NCBI GenBank assembly: GCA_001598975.1
Contig: BBXU01003051.1
Coordinates: 1-42,813 of the forward strand
Source: Parachlorella kessleri
Lineage: Eukaryota > Chlorophyta > Trebouxiophyceae > Chlorellales > Chlorellaceae
Direction: 5' to 3'
Length of the DNA stretch: 42,813 nt
Part shown: one piece after another, positions 34,201 to 42,813 of the stretch
Numbering within the stretch: the stretch's first letter is position 1
How the letters are laid out: each line of letters starts with the position of its first letter
The notes under the pieces: model-generated
The model's input: only the letters and a program-made list of their open reading frames with translations
The model's database searches: none
What the model was told of the DNA's origin: nothing
Translations under genes and position numbers: made by a program

Positions 34201-35510
34201 AACTGGCTAGTTACGTATGCAGCGTTGGGCACCAGGTGACCTATACAGAGAACCTCCATCAGCTGCTGGTCTGAGCCGCGGTGTATGCCATGTGGGTATG
34301 AATATTGGATGGGCTGACACCTTTAACCAAAGTCCGTACCGCCTCGCACAGACCCCACATACCTTGCGGAAGTCGGGGCAGGGCACGCCGTCATACTTGT
34401 GGGTGCGGGGGTTGCGGCGCCGCGCCTTCTCCCCTGGGTGCATGAACGGGCAGGTGGTCCAGTCGTGCTGCTCATCCAAGCGCTGGCACAGCTCCACCTG
34501 CGGCAACACCAAGACAACACAGGGCCGGCGCCGGTCACTGAGACCTGCCGTGACTTGCGCCGTGCCCGACCTTGCAGCGGGGCAAATTCAGGACAAGCCT
34601 GTGCTACAGGTTGGGTGTTAAAGGTGGTCTACTTGAGAGTTGCATGAGGCTGGAAGCTATGGGACCACCCGGGCATGCCTACCACAATTTGAATCGAGTC
34701 CATACCCCCACGGCGCTCCAAACCGTCTGAGGTTACCATCCAAGCTCCGAGGAAGAAGTACAGTGGGGCAGGAAGCAACAAGCAACCACCGCATGACGCG
34801 CCGGGGCGAACTGATCAACAGCAGTCCCCGCCCGCCCACCTTGAAGCTGTACATGCGAAAGTCGTCGGTTCTGAAGCAGTCCTTCTGCATCTGGTCCTCC
34901 TCGGGGGCAGCCTGCAGCAGGGAAGCAGTACCGGTGAGTGCCCGCCCACGGCGCCCGCCCAAGGAGCACGGAAGGGCTTGTTGCACTGCCAGCCCCGTAC
35001 CTGGGCTGCCTCCAGCGGCAACAGGTCTCGCGGAGTTCTCCCATATTTGTCAAGCACGTCCAGCCGGGCGCCAGCGTTCAGCAAGCTGCGGATGGCCAGC
35101 GTCGTGTTGCTGCTGCTGCACCCCGAGCAGGCTGCATGGAGGGCCGTGGTCTGATCGTCGGGCGACTGCTGCGAGACGTCGGCTCCAAGAGCCAACAGGA
35201 CCGCCAGGCAGCCGGTGGCAGCGTAGAAGGCTGCCAGCTGGGTGGGTGAGCGCAAGCACACCACCCCGGACTTGGGGTCCGTCCAGACGAAGAAGCTGTC
35301 AAGGTCAAGGCACTGCTGAACAATCTGTGCGTGGAAGCTGCTGGAGTCGTCGGCGGTGAGGGCAGCAAGCACTGCGTCTGGAATGGGTGCGCAGCTAGCT
35401 GCCCCAGTGCCTGGCCGTGGCGCATGCAGCGCGCCGGTCTCCACCATGAGACCCATGGTGCACATTGGGTATTGGGGCTGGTCACTGGAGGGGCTCAGGG
35501 GGAGGAGCAT
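31256..35510 (-). CDS. Ankyrin-repeat, arginine-rich tandem CCCH zinc-finger protein (plant TZF type)
   Basis: Probable RNA-binding regulator of mRNA stability. Exons: 35510-35001, 34911-34840, 34497-34363, 34051-33880, 33437-33078, 32618-32425, 31760-31608 and 31384-31256; GT-AG, in frame, 574 residues. Residues 1-170 carry ankyrin-like sequence ([33 protein letters not shown]). Exon 2 gives the conserved [12 protein letters not shown]. The arginine-rich region ([20 protein letters not shown]) precedes two fingers: C234-x7-C242-x5-C248-x3-H252 and C269-x5-C275-x4-C280-x3-H284, the spacing of plant RR-TZF proteins. The C-terminal half is Ser/Pro/Ala-rich with an Ala run (ten in a row) and a Gln/Ala-rich end. 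The frame is open upstream of the ATG at 35510, but no other ATG was found there. Exon 7 has tandem copies of its acceptor (see repeat). Confidence 0.95.
31761..31902 (-). repeat. Tandem copies of the acceptor and first codons of CCCH exon 7
   Basis: The acceptor at 31760/31761 with its first 11 codons ([11 protein letters not shown]) recurs at 31820/31821 and 31877/31878, spaced 60 and 57 bp. Each copy has its own TGTGTGCAG|GTCCACCC-type acceptor; the copies encode [11 protein letters not shown] and [11 protein letters not shown]. The linking sequence (TPPPPCCVQ) is open in the same frame. A 12-13 bp G run at 31890-31901 (C run in the transcript) stands before the outermost acceptor. Confidence 0.92.
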
Positions 35511-36925
35511 ATTTGAAGGCTGCCCGCTGCGTTCCCGCCTTGGCTCGGCGGGGTGTATCAAATCGAGGTGATTAGTATCGTTTAAAATCAGGCCGGCCCG
35601 TATCTGAGCTGGACACCCAAGAGCCAACGGCCAGGAGGGTGGGAGGCTTTCACCCCAAGCCTACTAGCTGCGTCATGAAACACCATGGATCACTTCCTAC
35701 CCAGCCCTACTTTGCAAAGGGCATCGTCTGCGCTCCCCTGCCAACCCCTGGTTCCAAACAGGGCGATCATGACATGCTGGCTGCCAGTCCTGGCCCTGCC
35801 TGGAGTGGCAGGCCTGCACAATAAGGGAAGGGTGTGGAATGTCATGGCCCGGGACGCCATCGCCAACTCTGACCATAGGTGACCTAGGGTTGGCATGGTG
35901 AGCTTCGCTGGCAGTGCTGTTAGGTGTCCAGAGCGGAAGGTGGTGCCCGGTTGGTCACCAAGGATGTGTGTAAGACAAGCTGTTGGTGGCAGTTGTTGGT
36001 TGTGCTTGGGCACGGCATAATTGCCCCTCTGCCGTACCGGCCTGCAAGTTCTGCGGTGGACCTTCTTGTTTAACTTCTTTACATCTTTGGATTGATGCAA
36101 CCTACAAGCTATGTAGTTGCTGGGCTTGGGGCGTGAGGCAGGTACAGAAGTGTTTGCGCCATACACACGAGTCTCTTGGCTAAGTGCCCAGCGGAGGAGC
36201 TGCTGTACTGGCATCCTTTCAAAAAAAACTCAGGGAAGGTTGAAAGTTCTATTACAGCGACCGCACAGCTGTGCTCAACGGCACATGTTACAAGGCTCTG
36301 GATTGCCCTACCAGAAAAGTCTATGTGTGTGGCCATAGAGCTTGCCACCCTTAATATAAGCATATGTTACACCTACAATTGATTCCTGCCCCAGGCTTAT
36401 ACTAGCCTCTAGGTGGGCATGTATCACCGGCGGCTGCCCTCTCTCACCTCTAGTCACTCCTCTGCTACTGTAAGGTGCTCCTACAGGAAATTGGGACCTG
36501 CCCTTTGTAGCCAGCTATGGTGCTAGATACTGCATTCGTTCCGTGAGTTCGCCAGCTACCTTGGACGTCTAGGTAGTGATGATGGGGAGTTTCCAAGCCT
36601 TAAGTACAAGGTCTTGTACCTCTCTTGGAGGTGCCAACACAGATCGGTGAAACAATTTAAACGATGGGTGACACGGCTGCGAGGAATGCTCACCCCCAGA
36701 CATCCCTAAGAAGGAAGTCTAGTTGGCACTGCAGGCGCCCCCGCCTTGTGGTCATGAGTGACGTAATACCATGGCAGCATTTTCCTCGGCTCTGCGGCTC
36801 GAGTGGCCAGCTTTACGTCATCCTTGTTCGCGTAGGTGCTTTACTGATCACACCTGCGAACGCTCCCGAAGTTGAGAACTCGCGGAGTGCCAGTGTGCTC
36901 GGCTGTGACACGGAACCGAGGCGAG
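35511..36925. promoter_or_regulatory. Divergent region between the CCCH and ABC genes
   Basis: 1.4 kb between start codons. The longest frame (174 codons on -, 35690-36214) shows no domain and its composition is that of non-coding DNA. The stretch 36180-36660 is AT-richer. Unseen 5' exons of either gene could lie here. Confidence 0.35.
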
Positions 36926-39900
36926 ATGGGGTGGTGCGGTGTAGCGGGTGATGGCCTGATCACGGCGGGGACGCTCAACCCATGCTACTTCAACTCCGTG
37001 GCTGGGGTGTTCCTGGTCATCATCGTGGCGGTGGGCGCCTGGTATCAAGCAGGCGTGACGAGGACGCTGCAGTCCAGGTATTGGCCTTAGCAACAAGACC
37101 ATCTGCTTAACCTTGGCTTCCACCACCGGTGATGGGCGGAACATACTAGACCACACGCGAACCTGTGCGACGTCACCCTGTAGTTTGCTTGCTTGGGTAT
37201 GTTGCATGCCTGCTGGAGCAAGGCCAGCAGACAGACAGCTTGGCACACCCAAGCCTAGCTTGACTGCGGCGAGATTGGTCCTCCCACGGGCCTCGAGGGC
37301 CGCCGATCCAGCAGAACTCGAGTAGGGCCGGCACAGCCGTTCCCCAGGCCACTCTTCAGCATAACTTTGGCATAATTGTTCCAAGTGGGCTCCTCCTGGT
37401 CTCCACCCGCAGAAACCACCTGCAGCACCAGCCTCGGGGGGGAGCACGGGCACTAGGGCTGCCGGCGTCGTCCCTGCCCTAGTGCCCGTGCACCTACCTG
37501 CACCGTTGTCCCTTCATTGTCTGTGAGCCCGGGCCCTTCCCTGCACTCGGCAGCTGCCTTGCCTGCTGGCGGCAGCTCACCATGAGCTGATGGCGGCGCG
37601 GCTGGCTCTAACAGTTGGCACAGCACCATAATATTTGGCATTGCCGGGCGGGCGCATGATGGCAATCATGTGTGGCGTTCCCTGAGCGCAGCTACATGCC
37701 TGGAAAGGCATTCCCGCTTTCCCACTTGCAGGCGCATGTGCTTTTATAATTGCCCAGCGGGGGCTCCTTGCGCCGCCGCGGGTGGCCTTGCGGCCATCGG
37801 CAATATACTATCCCCCTGTACCTCGTAGCCTTTGTCATCTTGTAGTCATCACCAGGCTCCCTTCCCAACCCCGCCTGCAGGAGCTACCTGCTGCCGCAGC
37901 CGCGCCGCGGGCAGCTGGGGACGCAACTGGCGGCCGCAGCAGCGCTCTGCCTGCTGCACGCGCTGGCCCTGGCATACTTTGTGGACATCAGGGCGGCAGC
38001 CTACACGGTGTTCAGCCATGCGCTGCTGCTGGTCTCCTGGCTCGCCCTGGCGGTGGGTGTCTCACCATCTGCTTGAAGGTTATGCTTATGCTGTGGTGTG
38101 CTGGTCTGTGATGGTGGTGGGGTGGGTGGGTGGATGGGGTTGGGTGGGGGGAGGGGAGGACGGGGGTTAGCGCAGTGCAATGCATGTCTGCTCTGCGGGG
38201 ACGCCATTGACATGCTTGTGTGAAGGGCTACACCACCCTTCTTGTGTTCCTTCCTGGTGTCCATGCGGAAGGCTTTACTACCTGCCTCCTGGCCATACTC
38301 GGGCCTCTACATGCTTCACCATTTACCGCACCAGCGACGGCGAGCATGGCAGCCCTACACGATTCTTGTACCTCCTGGCCTTGCAAGGAGCGACGGCCTC
38401 TTTGGTAGCCAGTGGTCATTTTGACACGTGCTGCTATCATGCTGTGTCTATGAACCAGGGTGGGTGGGTGGGTCTGGGGGGTGTATTAGCTGGCGTAGCA
38501 CCGCCAGTTGTTATCAGGTCAGAGGTTATGGTCCCTACCACCAGGCGACCCAGGGAGCCCAACTGTTGCTGCTGCCTCCTGCTGATTCATGTGCAGGTGG
38601 TGGTGGGGTGGAGCTGGCGCAGGGGGGTGACCGCCCGAGCCCGGGTGTTTGCTTGGGCAGCGCTGGCGCTGTACACCTTTAGCACATACAGCGAGGTGAG
38701 GCGCATGGCGATGACGATCTTTTGACTAATGTGCAGGTGTACTGTAGTTGCTCCCCAAGTGCGCTGCTAGCGTTATTTGGGGGGCCATGACATGAAGCCA
38801 AGGTTTGCAGCAGCTGGAGCTGGGGTAAGGGCATGACAGTGCAGGAGGGTGCGTGCGAAAAGGAGTGGCCCCCCACCGCTCCAGCGCTGGCTGCTGCCAA
38901 CCCCCACGTCCTTCTGTGTTTCGCATGCCCGGCGGGGCTGGCCGGAGAGGCCCGCCTGCGGGGTGGGCCAGCTGAACGAATGTGCACTGGTATAGCCAGC
39001 ATGGCACGGGTGACAACAGGAATCTCCCTAGCCTTGGTATGTGTATGTGCCCAGCTTTATATGCAGGCCCAGGGCCAACCTCCGCTTGGCGCCAAGCCAA
39101 GTTGGGCGGCTGTGGTGCTTTCAAAGCCGCCCCTACTTCCTTGTATGTGCAGGTCCTGTTCTACCTGCATGGCATGGGACTGACCCCTGCTCACCACCAT
39201 GCCAGGCGCTAAGCCAAGCTGGACGAGTTTTCACAGTGTTGCCCCTATTTCTCGAATGTGCAGGTCCAGTTCTACGTGCATGGCATGGGACTGACCCCTG
39301 CTCAGCGCCAAGCGCGGCTGGGCATGGCGGCCGTCAGCCTGGCGCTGGTGCTGGCTTTCTTCGCGGTCGAGATGCTCAAGTGAGTGTGAGATTGCGCAAC
39401 GGGGGCAAGATAAGGTCGCCATGAGTCAGTATTTGGAGTTGCTCCCGGTGCTCCCGGCCCGCGGTGCTGTCTGCTGTGCCTATGTGAAGTGGCGCCGGCG
39501 CTTTTGGCAAGCTGAAGGCGACAGGGGCACTTGTTCCTTGATACTCTGCCCAAGGGGACGGGATTTCTGTTTTTCAACACCCCTCCCCCCACCGCACTCC
39601 ACCCCACCCGCCCTCGCCCGAGCAGGAAGGCGTCGCCGGCGGAGCGCAGCGCTTTGCACGAGGCGCTGCTAGATGGCGCCGGCGCCCCGGGTGATCTGGA
39701 GGCCTGCCAGCCCGCCAAGGCCACCCGAAAACACAGCTGGGTGCAGCTGCTGGGCATCGCCGCACAATACATGTGAGGTTTGAGACTGTGTGTATGTAGT
39801 GGGCGGGTGGGTGGTGGCGTGTGGGGTGTCGGTGGGTGGGGAAGGGGGGTGTTGACTTGCCTGGCTGCCCCTCCCCTGAGGGCACATTGCAATTTTGTCC

Positions 39901-42813
39901 GTGAGTGTCCTTGGTGCGCTTGCTGCATGTGACACCGTCGCCGTGGGTGCTTCTTGCTTGCCTGTGTACGACAGGCGGCCCGACTCGCCAGTCTGCCAGT
40001 CCGCGCCAGCGTGCATCTTTTACTGCTGGTGCAGCAGCCCAACCTGGTGGGATCCTTTCGGCGTTGCAAAGGACCCCCCTCTTCCTGGTGCGCGTGATCA
40101 AACTGGCAGGATGCTTTGGTTGATTGAAGGCCCGCCCTGTTTCCCCCGCAGGTGGCCGGACTCGTTTTGGCTTCAAGTTCGCGCCAGCGTGTGCGTCTTC
40201 CTAGTGGTACTGGTGCGCCTGCTGAACCTGGCGGTACCCATGCTGTACAAGAAAGTCGTGGATGAGCTGTCGTGGGTGTCATCGGAGACGGCCCAGGGGC
40301 GGACCTTCCCCTTTACTAAGGTATGTCATACTGTAGGATGCACATGACAGCAAGAGTTAGTCGGCAGGGTGGTGGATGGGCTGTCGTGGGTGTCGGTCTG
40401 ACATGTCCAGGGGCGGACCTTTCCCTTACTTCCCCTTACTTCCCCTTACTAAGGTATGTCATAATGTAGGATGTCGTGGGTGTCAATCTGACATGTCCAG
40501 GGGCGCACCTTCCCCTTACTGAGGTATGTCATAATATAGGATGCACATGGCAGCCAGGGTTAGTCAGCGGGTGGTGGAAGGGCTGTCGTGGGTGCCATCT
40601 AATATGTCCGGGGCCGGACCTTCTCTTTATCAAATGTTTGCTTTGCCTGTCTGTGTCTTGCCTTCCGCTGCTTTGCGATCCATGTGTGAATATCTAATAG
40701 GTCCAGGAGCGGACCTTCCCCTTTACATGGTGTGCTTGCCGGTCTGCTTTCTGCCCGCCGGTGAAGACGCCCAGTCTATAGAAAAACCCAGGGGCCCTAG
40801 CTAGGGGTCGCCCCAAGATGCCCTTCCTTGCTGATGCTGGCACAGGTCGTTGAGCGCTGGGGTGCCGTCCTATTACCCAGCATGCCTAGCATGCGTAGAG
40901 ATGCCCAACGGACAAGCATGTATGGTTACTGACATGTGTGCTGATGGGGCAGTGGTGTTGCTTGCTCCCGTCTGTGCAGGTTTTCGTGCCGTGGGTGCTG
41001 GCGTACATGGTGGCGTACTTCTTCCAGGTGGGTCGCTGGTGGCATCGGATACCCGAGGATGCCTCGCACACTGCGCACCCACCACGCCCGCCTGCCTGAC
41101 TGCCTCAGCGCCCGCTCCCTGGGGCACCACGGTGCCGCACACTACGCTGCCACACCACCTTTTGGTGGTGGGCGGCCTACTGCCTGCTTATTCAACCTTG
41201 AGACCCCCCCCCTGAGCCACTGCTGCTTGCCCACCGGCCGCCACTCTGCATGTCTCGTTTGCCGGCCTGTCAGCAGCACAACCTCCTGCGTTGCCGGGTG
41301 CGCCTGTTATCATACCCTGACAATGCACCACTGCTGCCTGCCCTGTGCCCGCTCTACAACCCCCACCACACACACACCTTCCCCCCTTCTCTCCTCTGCA
41401 GGGCGGCGCTGGCGGGGGCGTGGTGGGTCTGATTTCCAACCTGCGCTCCTACCTGTGGATCCCCATCTCACAAAACTCTTACAGGTGAGTCGGGGATGAG
41501 TCAAGTTTTGAGGGGGGGGGTGGGGCGCGCGTGTTATTGGGCCTGCTGTGGCCTTGAATGTACGCTTATGGTTTTAGGTTCCCCTCGCGCAAGGCTCTTG
41601 CTGGCGAGTCGGAATTAGCCACAGGCTTTATTGTGGGGTCTGGGGCGCAGCCTGCGCTCCTGCCTGGGGGTCCAAAATTTTCAGTCCAGGGTGGAGCCGG
41701 GGGAGCCATAGGAGAGGGGCTGAGCACGGTTTTTGTGGCCTCTACTTCGCTTGGTTTGTAGCCAGGTCTCCGGCAATGCAATGTGCTTCATCCATATGTG
41801 TGTCAGCTCCCAATACTACTGTGTGGGAGTCTCTGCAGCTCCCCGCACTTGTATCCGATGCCGGCACCGAGTGCTGCGAGCAGCCCTGCTTGACCAGCCA
41901 GTGCTGACAACGGCTGGGTCAGCTAATCCTGAGTTAACGGGATGCTGACTAAGTCCCCAACAAAGAGTTGTCTACTGCACGTTATAAAAACCTAAACGGC
42001 CCCCGCCCCCCATGCGAACCACCCCTCTGTGCCAGCGTGTGACCCTGGACCTGTTCAGCCACATCCTGGGCATGGACCACGACTCCAGCTGGCTTCTGTG
42101 TGTGAGTGACATAATCAATGACTAATCCCCCGTGCAGGCGCGTGACCCTGGACCTGTTCAGCCACATCCTGGGCATGGACCACGACTCCAGCTGGCTTCT
42201 GTGTGTGAGTGACATAATCAATGACTAAGGCCCCGTGCAGGCGCGTGACCCTGGACCTGTTCAGCCACATCCTCAACATGGACCACAACTTCCACATGCA
42301 CCGCAAGACGGGGGAGCTGCTGCGCATCATGGACAGAGGTGAGTCATGTGTTAGGCGATGCGCACAGCTGCAATGCCGGCTATTTGGGGCCTGGCACCAC
42401 TATTTCAGGTGCACTGGAAGGCGGGGGAGCTGCTGCGGATTGTGGTCAGAATGAGTAGCAGGTGGTGGCATCTGGGGGATTTGAATGCCTCCCAGTATAA
42501 GCGAGCTCTGCGTCTGACCACGGCCGCTTCGGGGACGTGCTCGCAGCCTTTCACCCATAAGAGCCCTGATGCTCCCCCTTTGGCCTGTGCACGTGGCCGC
42601 TGTACCCCATGTCACTTCCACCTATTTGGCTCACCCTTGTTACACCCCTTCATGTGAGGGGAACCTATATCATCTGCTGTACTTCACTCCCTTTTCGCTG
42701 CAGGAACTAACTCCATTCAGACCATGCTGTCGACGGTGGTCTTCTCTATTGGTGGGTAGGCAGTCAGGCATGGCTTCTGGGGTGTGCGCATGTGTGTGTG
42801 GGGTGGGGGGGGG
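36926..42813 (+). CDS. Half-size ABC transporter, ABCB6/HMT1 type (3' end outside window)
   Basis: Exons 36926-37077, 37881-38052, 38597-38695, 39264-39379, 39626-39772, 40152-40320, 40980-41027, 41402-41484, 42241-42338 and 42704-42751; all GT-AG and in frame, about 377 residues so far. Exons 1-4 encode hydrophobic helices (VAGVFLVIIVAVGAW, ALLLVSWLALAVVVGW, AAVSLALVLAFFAVEML), the N-terminal TMD0 typical of ABCB6/HMT1. Exon 6 begins the ABC membrane domain (SVCVFLVVLVRLLNLAVPML, YKKVVDELS). Exons 8-10 give GLISNLRSYLWIPISQNSYR, RRVTLDLFSHILNMDHNFHM, HRKTGELLRIMDRGTNSIQT and MLSTVVFSI, which follow HMT1/ABCB6 closely. The nucleotide-binding domain lies right of the window. Relatives sit in vacuolar or mitochondrial membranes and move phytochelatin-metal or porphyrin; the substrate here is unknown. 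The introns hold many exon-derived repeats. Confidence 0.93.
37444..37491. repeat. Perfect 16-bp inverted repeat in ABC intron 1
   Basis: GCACGGGCACTAGGGC (37444-37459) and its exact reverse complement (37476-37491) flank a 16-base loop. The RNA would form a strong GC-rich hairpin. I see no flanking target-site duplication. Confidence 0.9.
39042..39240 (+). repeat. Copies of the acceptor and start of ABC exon 4 in intron 3
   Basis: The acceptor and start of exon 4 (39264) recur at 39153, offset 111 bp. The copy reads VLFYLHGMGLTPAHHHARR then TAA, against VQFYVHGMGLTPAQRQARLG in the true exon. A still more decayed unit, recognisable from TGTATGTGCCCAG and CGCCAAGCCAAG, precedes it from about 39042. 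Confidence 0.85.
39971..40130 (+). repeat. Decayed copies of the start of ABC exon 6 in intron 5
   Basis: From 39975 the sequence tracks exon 6 (40152 on) at an offset of 177 bp: CGACAG|GCGGCCCGACTCG, then CCGCGCCAGCGTG, then GCAGCCCAACCTGG. A second fragment near 40080-40111 (CTTCCTGGTGCGCGTGATC) again matches the exon 6 segment for FLVVLVRLLN. Neither keeps a usable frame. Confidence 0.75.
40364..40730 (+). repeat. Several copies of the end of ABC exon 6 and its donor in intron 6
   Basis: The exon 6 end (VVDELSWVSSETAQGRTFPF) with its GTATGTCATA donor recurs at about 40370-40453, 40471-40523 and 40572-40631, with a fragment at 40700-40728. Shared blocks are GCTGTCGTGGGTG, GGGGCGGACCTT, CCCCTTACTAAG and GTATGTCATAATGTAGGATG. 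The first copy also contains a small CCCTTACTTC expansion. Confidence 0.9.
42035..42240 (+). repeat. Two 103-bp tandem copies of the start of ABC exon 9
   Basis: Units 42035-42137 and 42138-42240 differ at about three of 103 positions. Their first 33 or so bases match true exon 9 (42241 on) nearly exactly, including the GTGCAG acceptor; then they diverge (LGMDHDSSWLLCVSD then stop, against LNMDHNFHMHRKTG). Each copy also has a GTGTGAGT donor-like site. Confidence 0.95.
42395..42456 (+). repeat. Decayed copy of the end of ABC exon 9 in intron 9
   Basis: The sequence GTGCACTGGAAGGCGGGGGA with GCTGCTGCGGATTGTGGTCAG repeats the exon 9 end coding HRKTGELLRIMDR (42298-42338), with point changes. 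It lies some 60 bp beyond the donor. Confidence 0.8.

Noticed and set aside
35690..36214. 174-codon frame on the - strand in the CCCH/ABC gap
   Set aside because: No domain, no supporting splice or polyadenylation context, and composition like the surrounding spacer.
38220..38408. Possible extra ABC exon (GYTTLLVFLPGVHAEG)
   Set aside because: Exons at 37881-38052 and 38597-38695 join directly in phase 0 into a continuous membrane segment; this stretch lacks matching splice phases.
39302..40282. 326-codon frame on the - strand
   Set aside because: It lies opposite ABC exons 4-6 and their introns, has no domain, and the + strand exons match a known family.
42035..42343. CRISPR-like regularly spaced repeats
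   Set aside because: The units are contiguous 103-bp tandem copies of an exon start in a eukaryotic gene, with no unique spacers.

Overview
The window is nuclear DNA of a eukaryote. The coding sequence is cut into many short exons by GT-AG introns, TGTAA-type polyadenylation motifs lie beyond several stop codons, and CA-, G- and C-rich simple repeats are common. The protein families (plant-type IPT9 tRNA isopentenyltransferase, plant-type arginine-rich tandem CCCH zinc finger with ankyrin repeats, HMT1/ABCB6-like half transporter) and the codon and splice style point to a chlorophyte green alga of the Chlamydomonadales, perhaps Haematococcus-like. That placement is inference.

I reconstructed ten genes by joining exons so that reading frame and splice phase agree at every junction. 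In order they are: IPT9-type tRNA dimethylallyltransferase (+, 5' end missing); an unrecognised secreted or single-pass membrane protein (-, one exon); an unrecognised basic nuclear-looking protein (+, two exons); a GT90/CAP10 glycosyltransferase (-, 5 exons); mitochondrial succinyl-CoA ligase alpha (-, 7 exons); pICln methylosome subunit (+, 5 exons); a long coiled-coil protein of about 1288 residues (-, 26 exons); an MZM1/LYRM7 complex III assembly factor (+, 4 exons); an ankyrin plus tandem CCCH zinc-finger regulator (-, 8 exons); and a half ABC transporter running off the right edge (+, 10 exons seen).

Neighbouring genes mostly alternate in strand, giving head-to-head pairs (genes 2/3, SUCLG1/pICln, coiled-coil/MZM1, CCCH/ABC) with short shared upstream regions. 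The genes do not form a pathway. Two serve mitochondria (succinyl-CoA ligase, MZM1), and IPT9, pICln and the CCCH protein act in RNA biology.

The most striking feature is in the introns. At least nine times, in four genes, a stretch spanning an exon-intron boundary has been tandemly copied into the adjoining intron, with units of roughly 57 to 181 bp. Some copies are nearly identical to their source with usable splice sites; others are decayed pseudo-exons with stops. In the CCCH gene the copies keep frame, so acceptor choice could give one, two or three copies of a short peptide. In the ABC gene almost every boundary from exon 4 on has such copies. Several introns also carry a sense-strand G run after the donor and a C run before the acceptor, which could pair across the intron.
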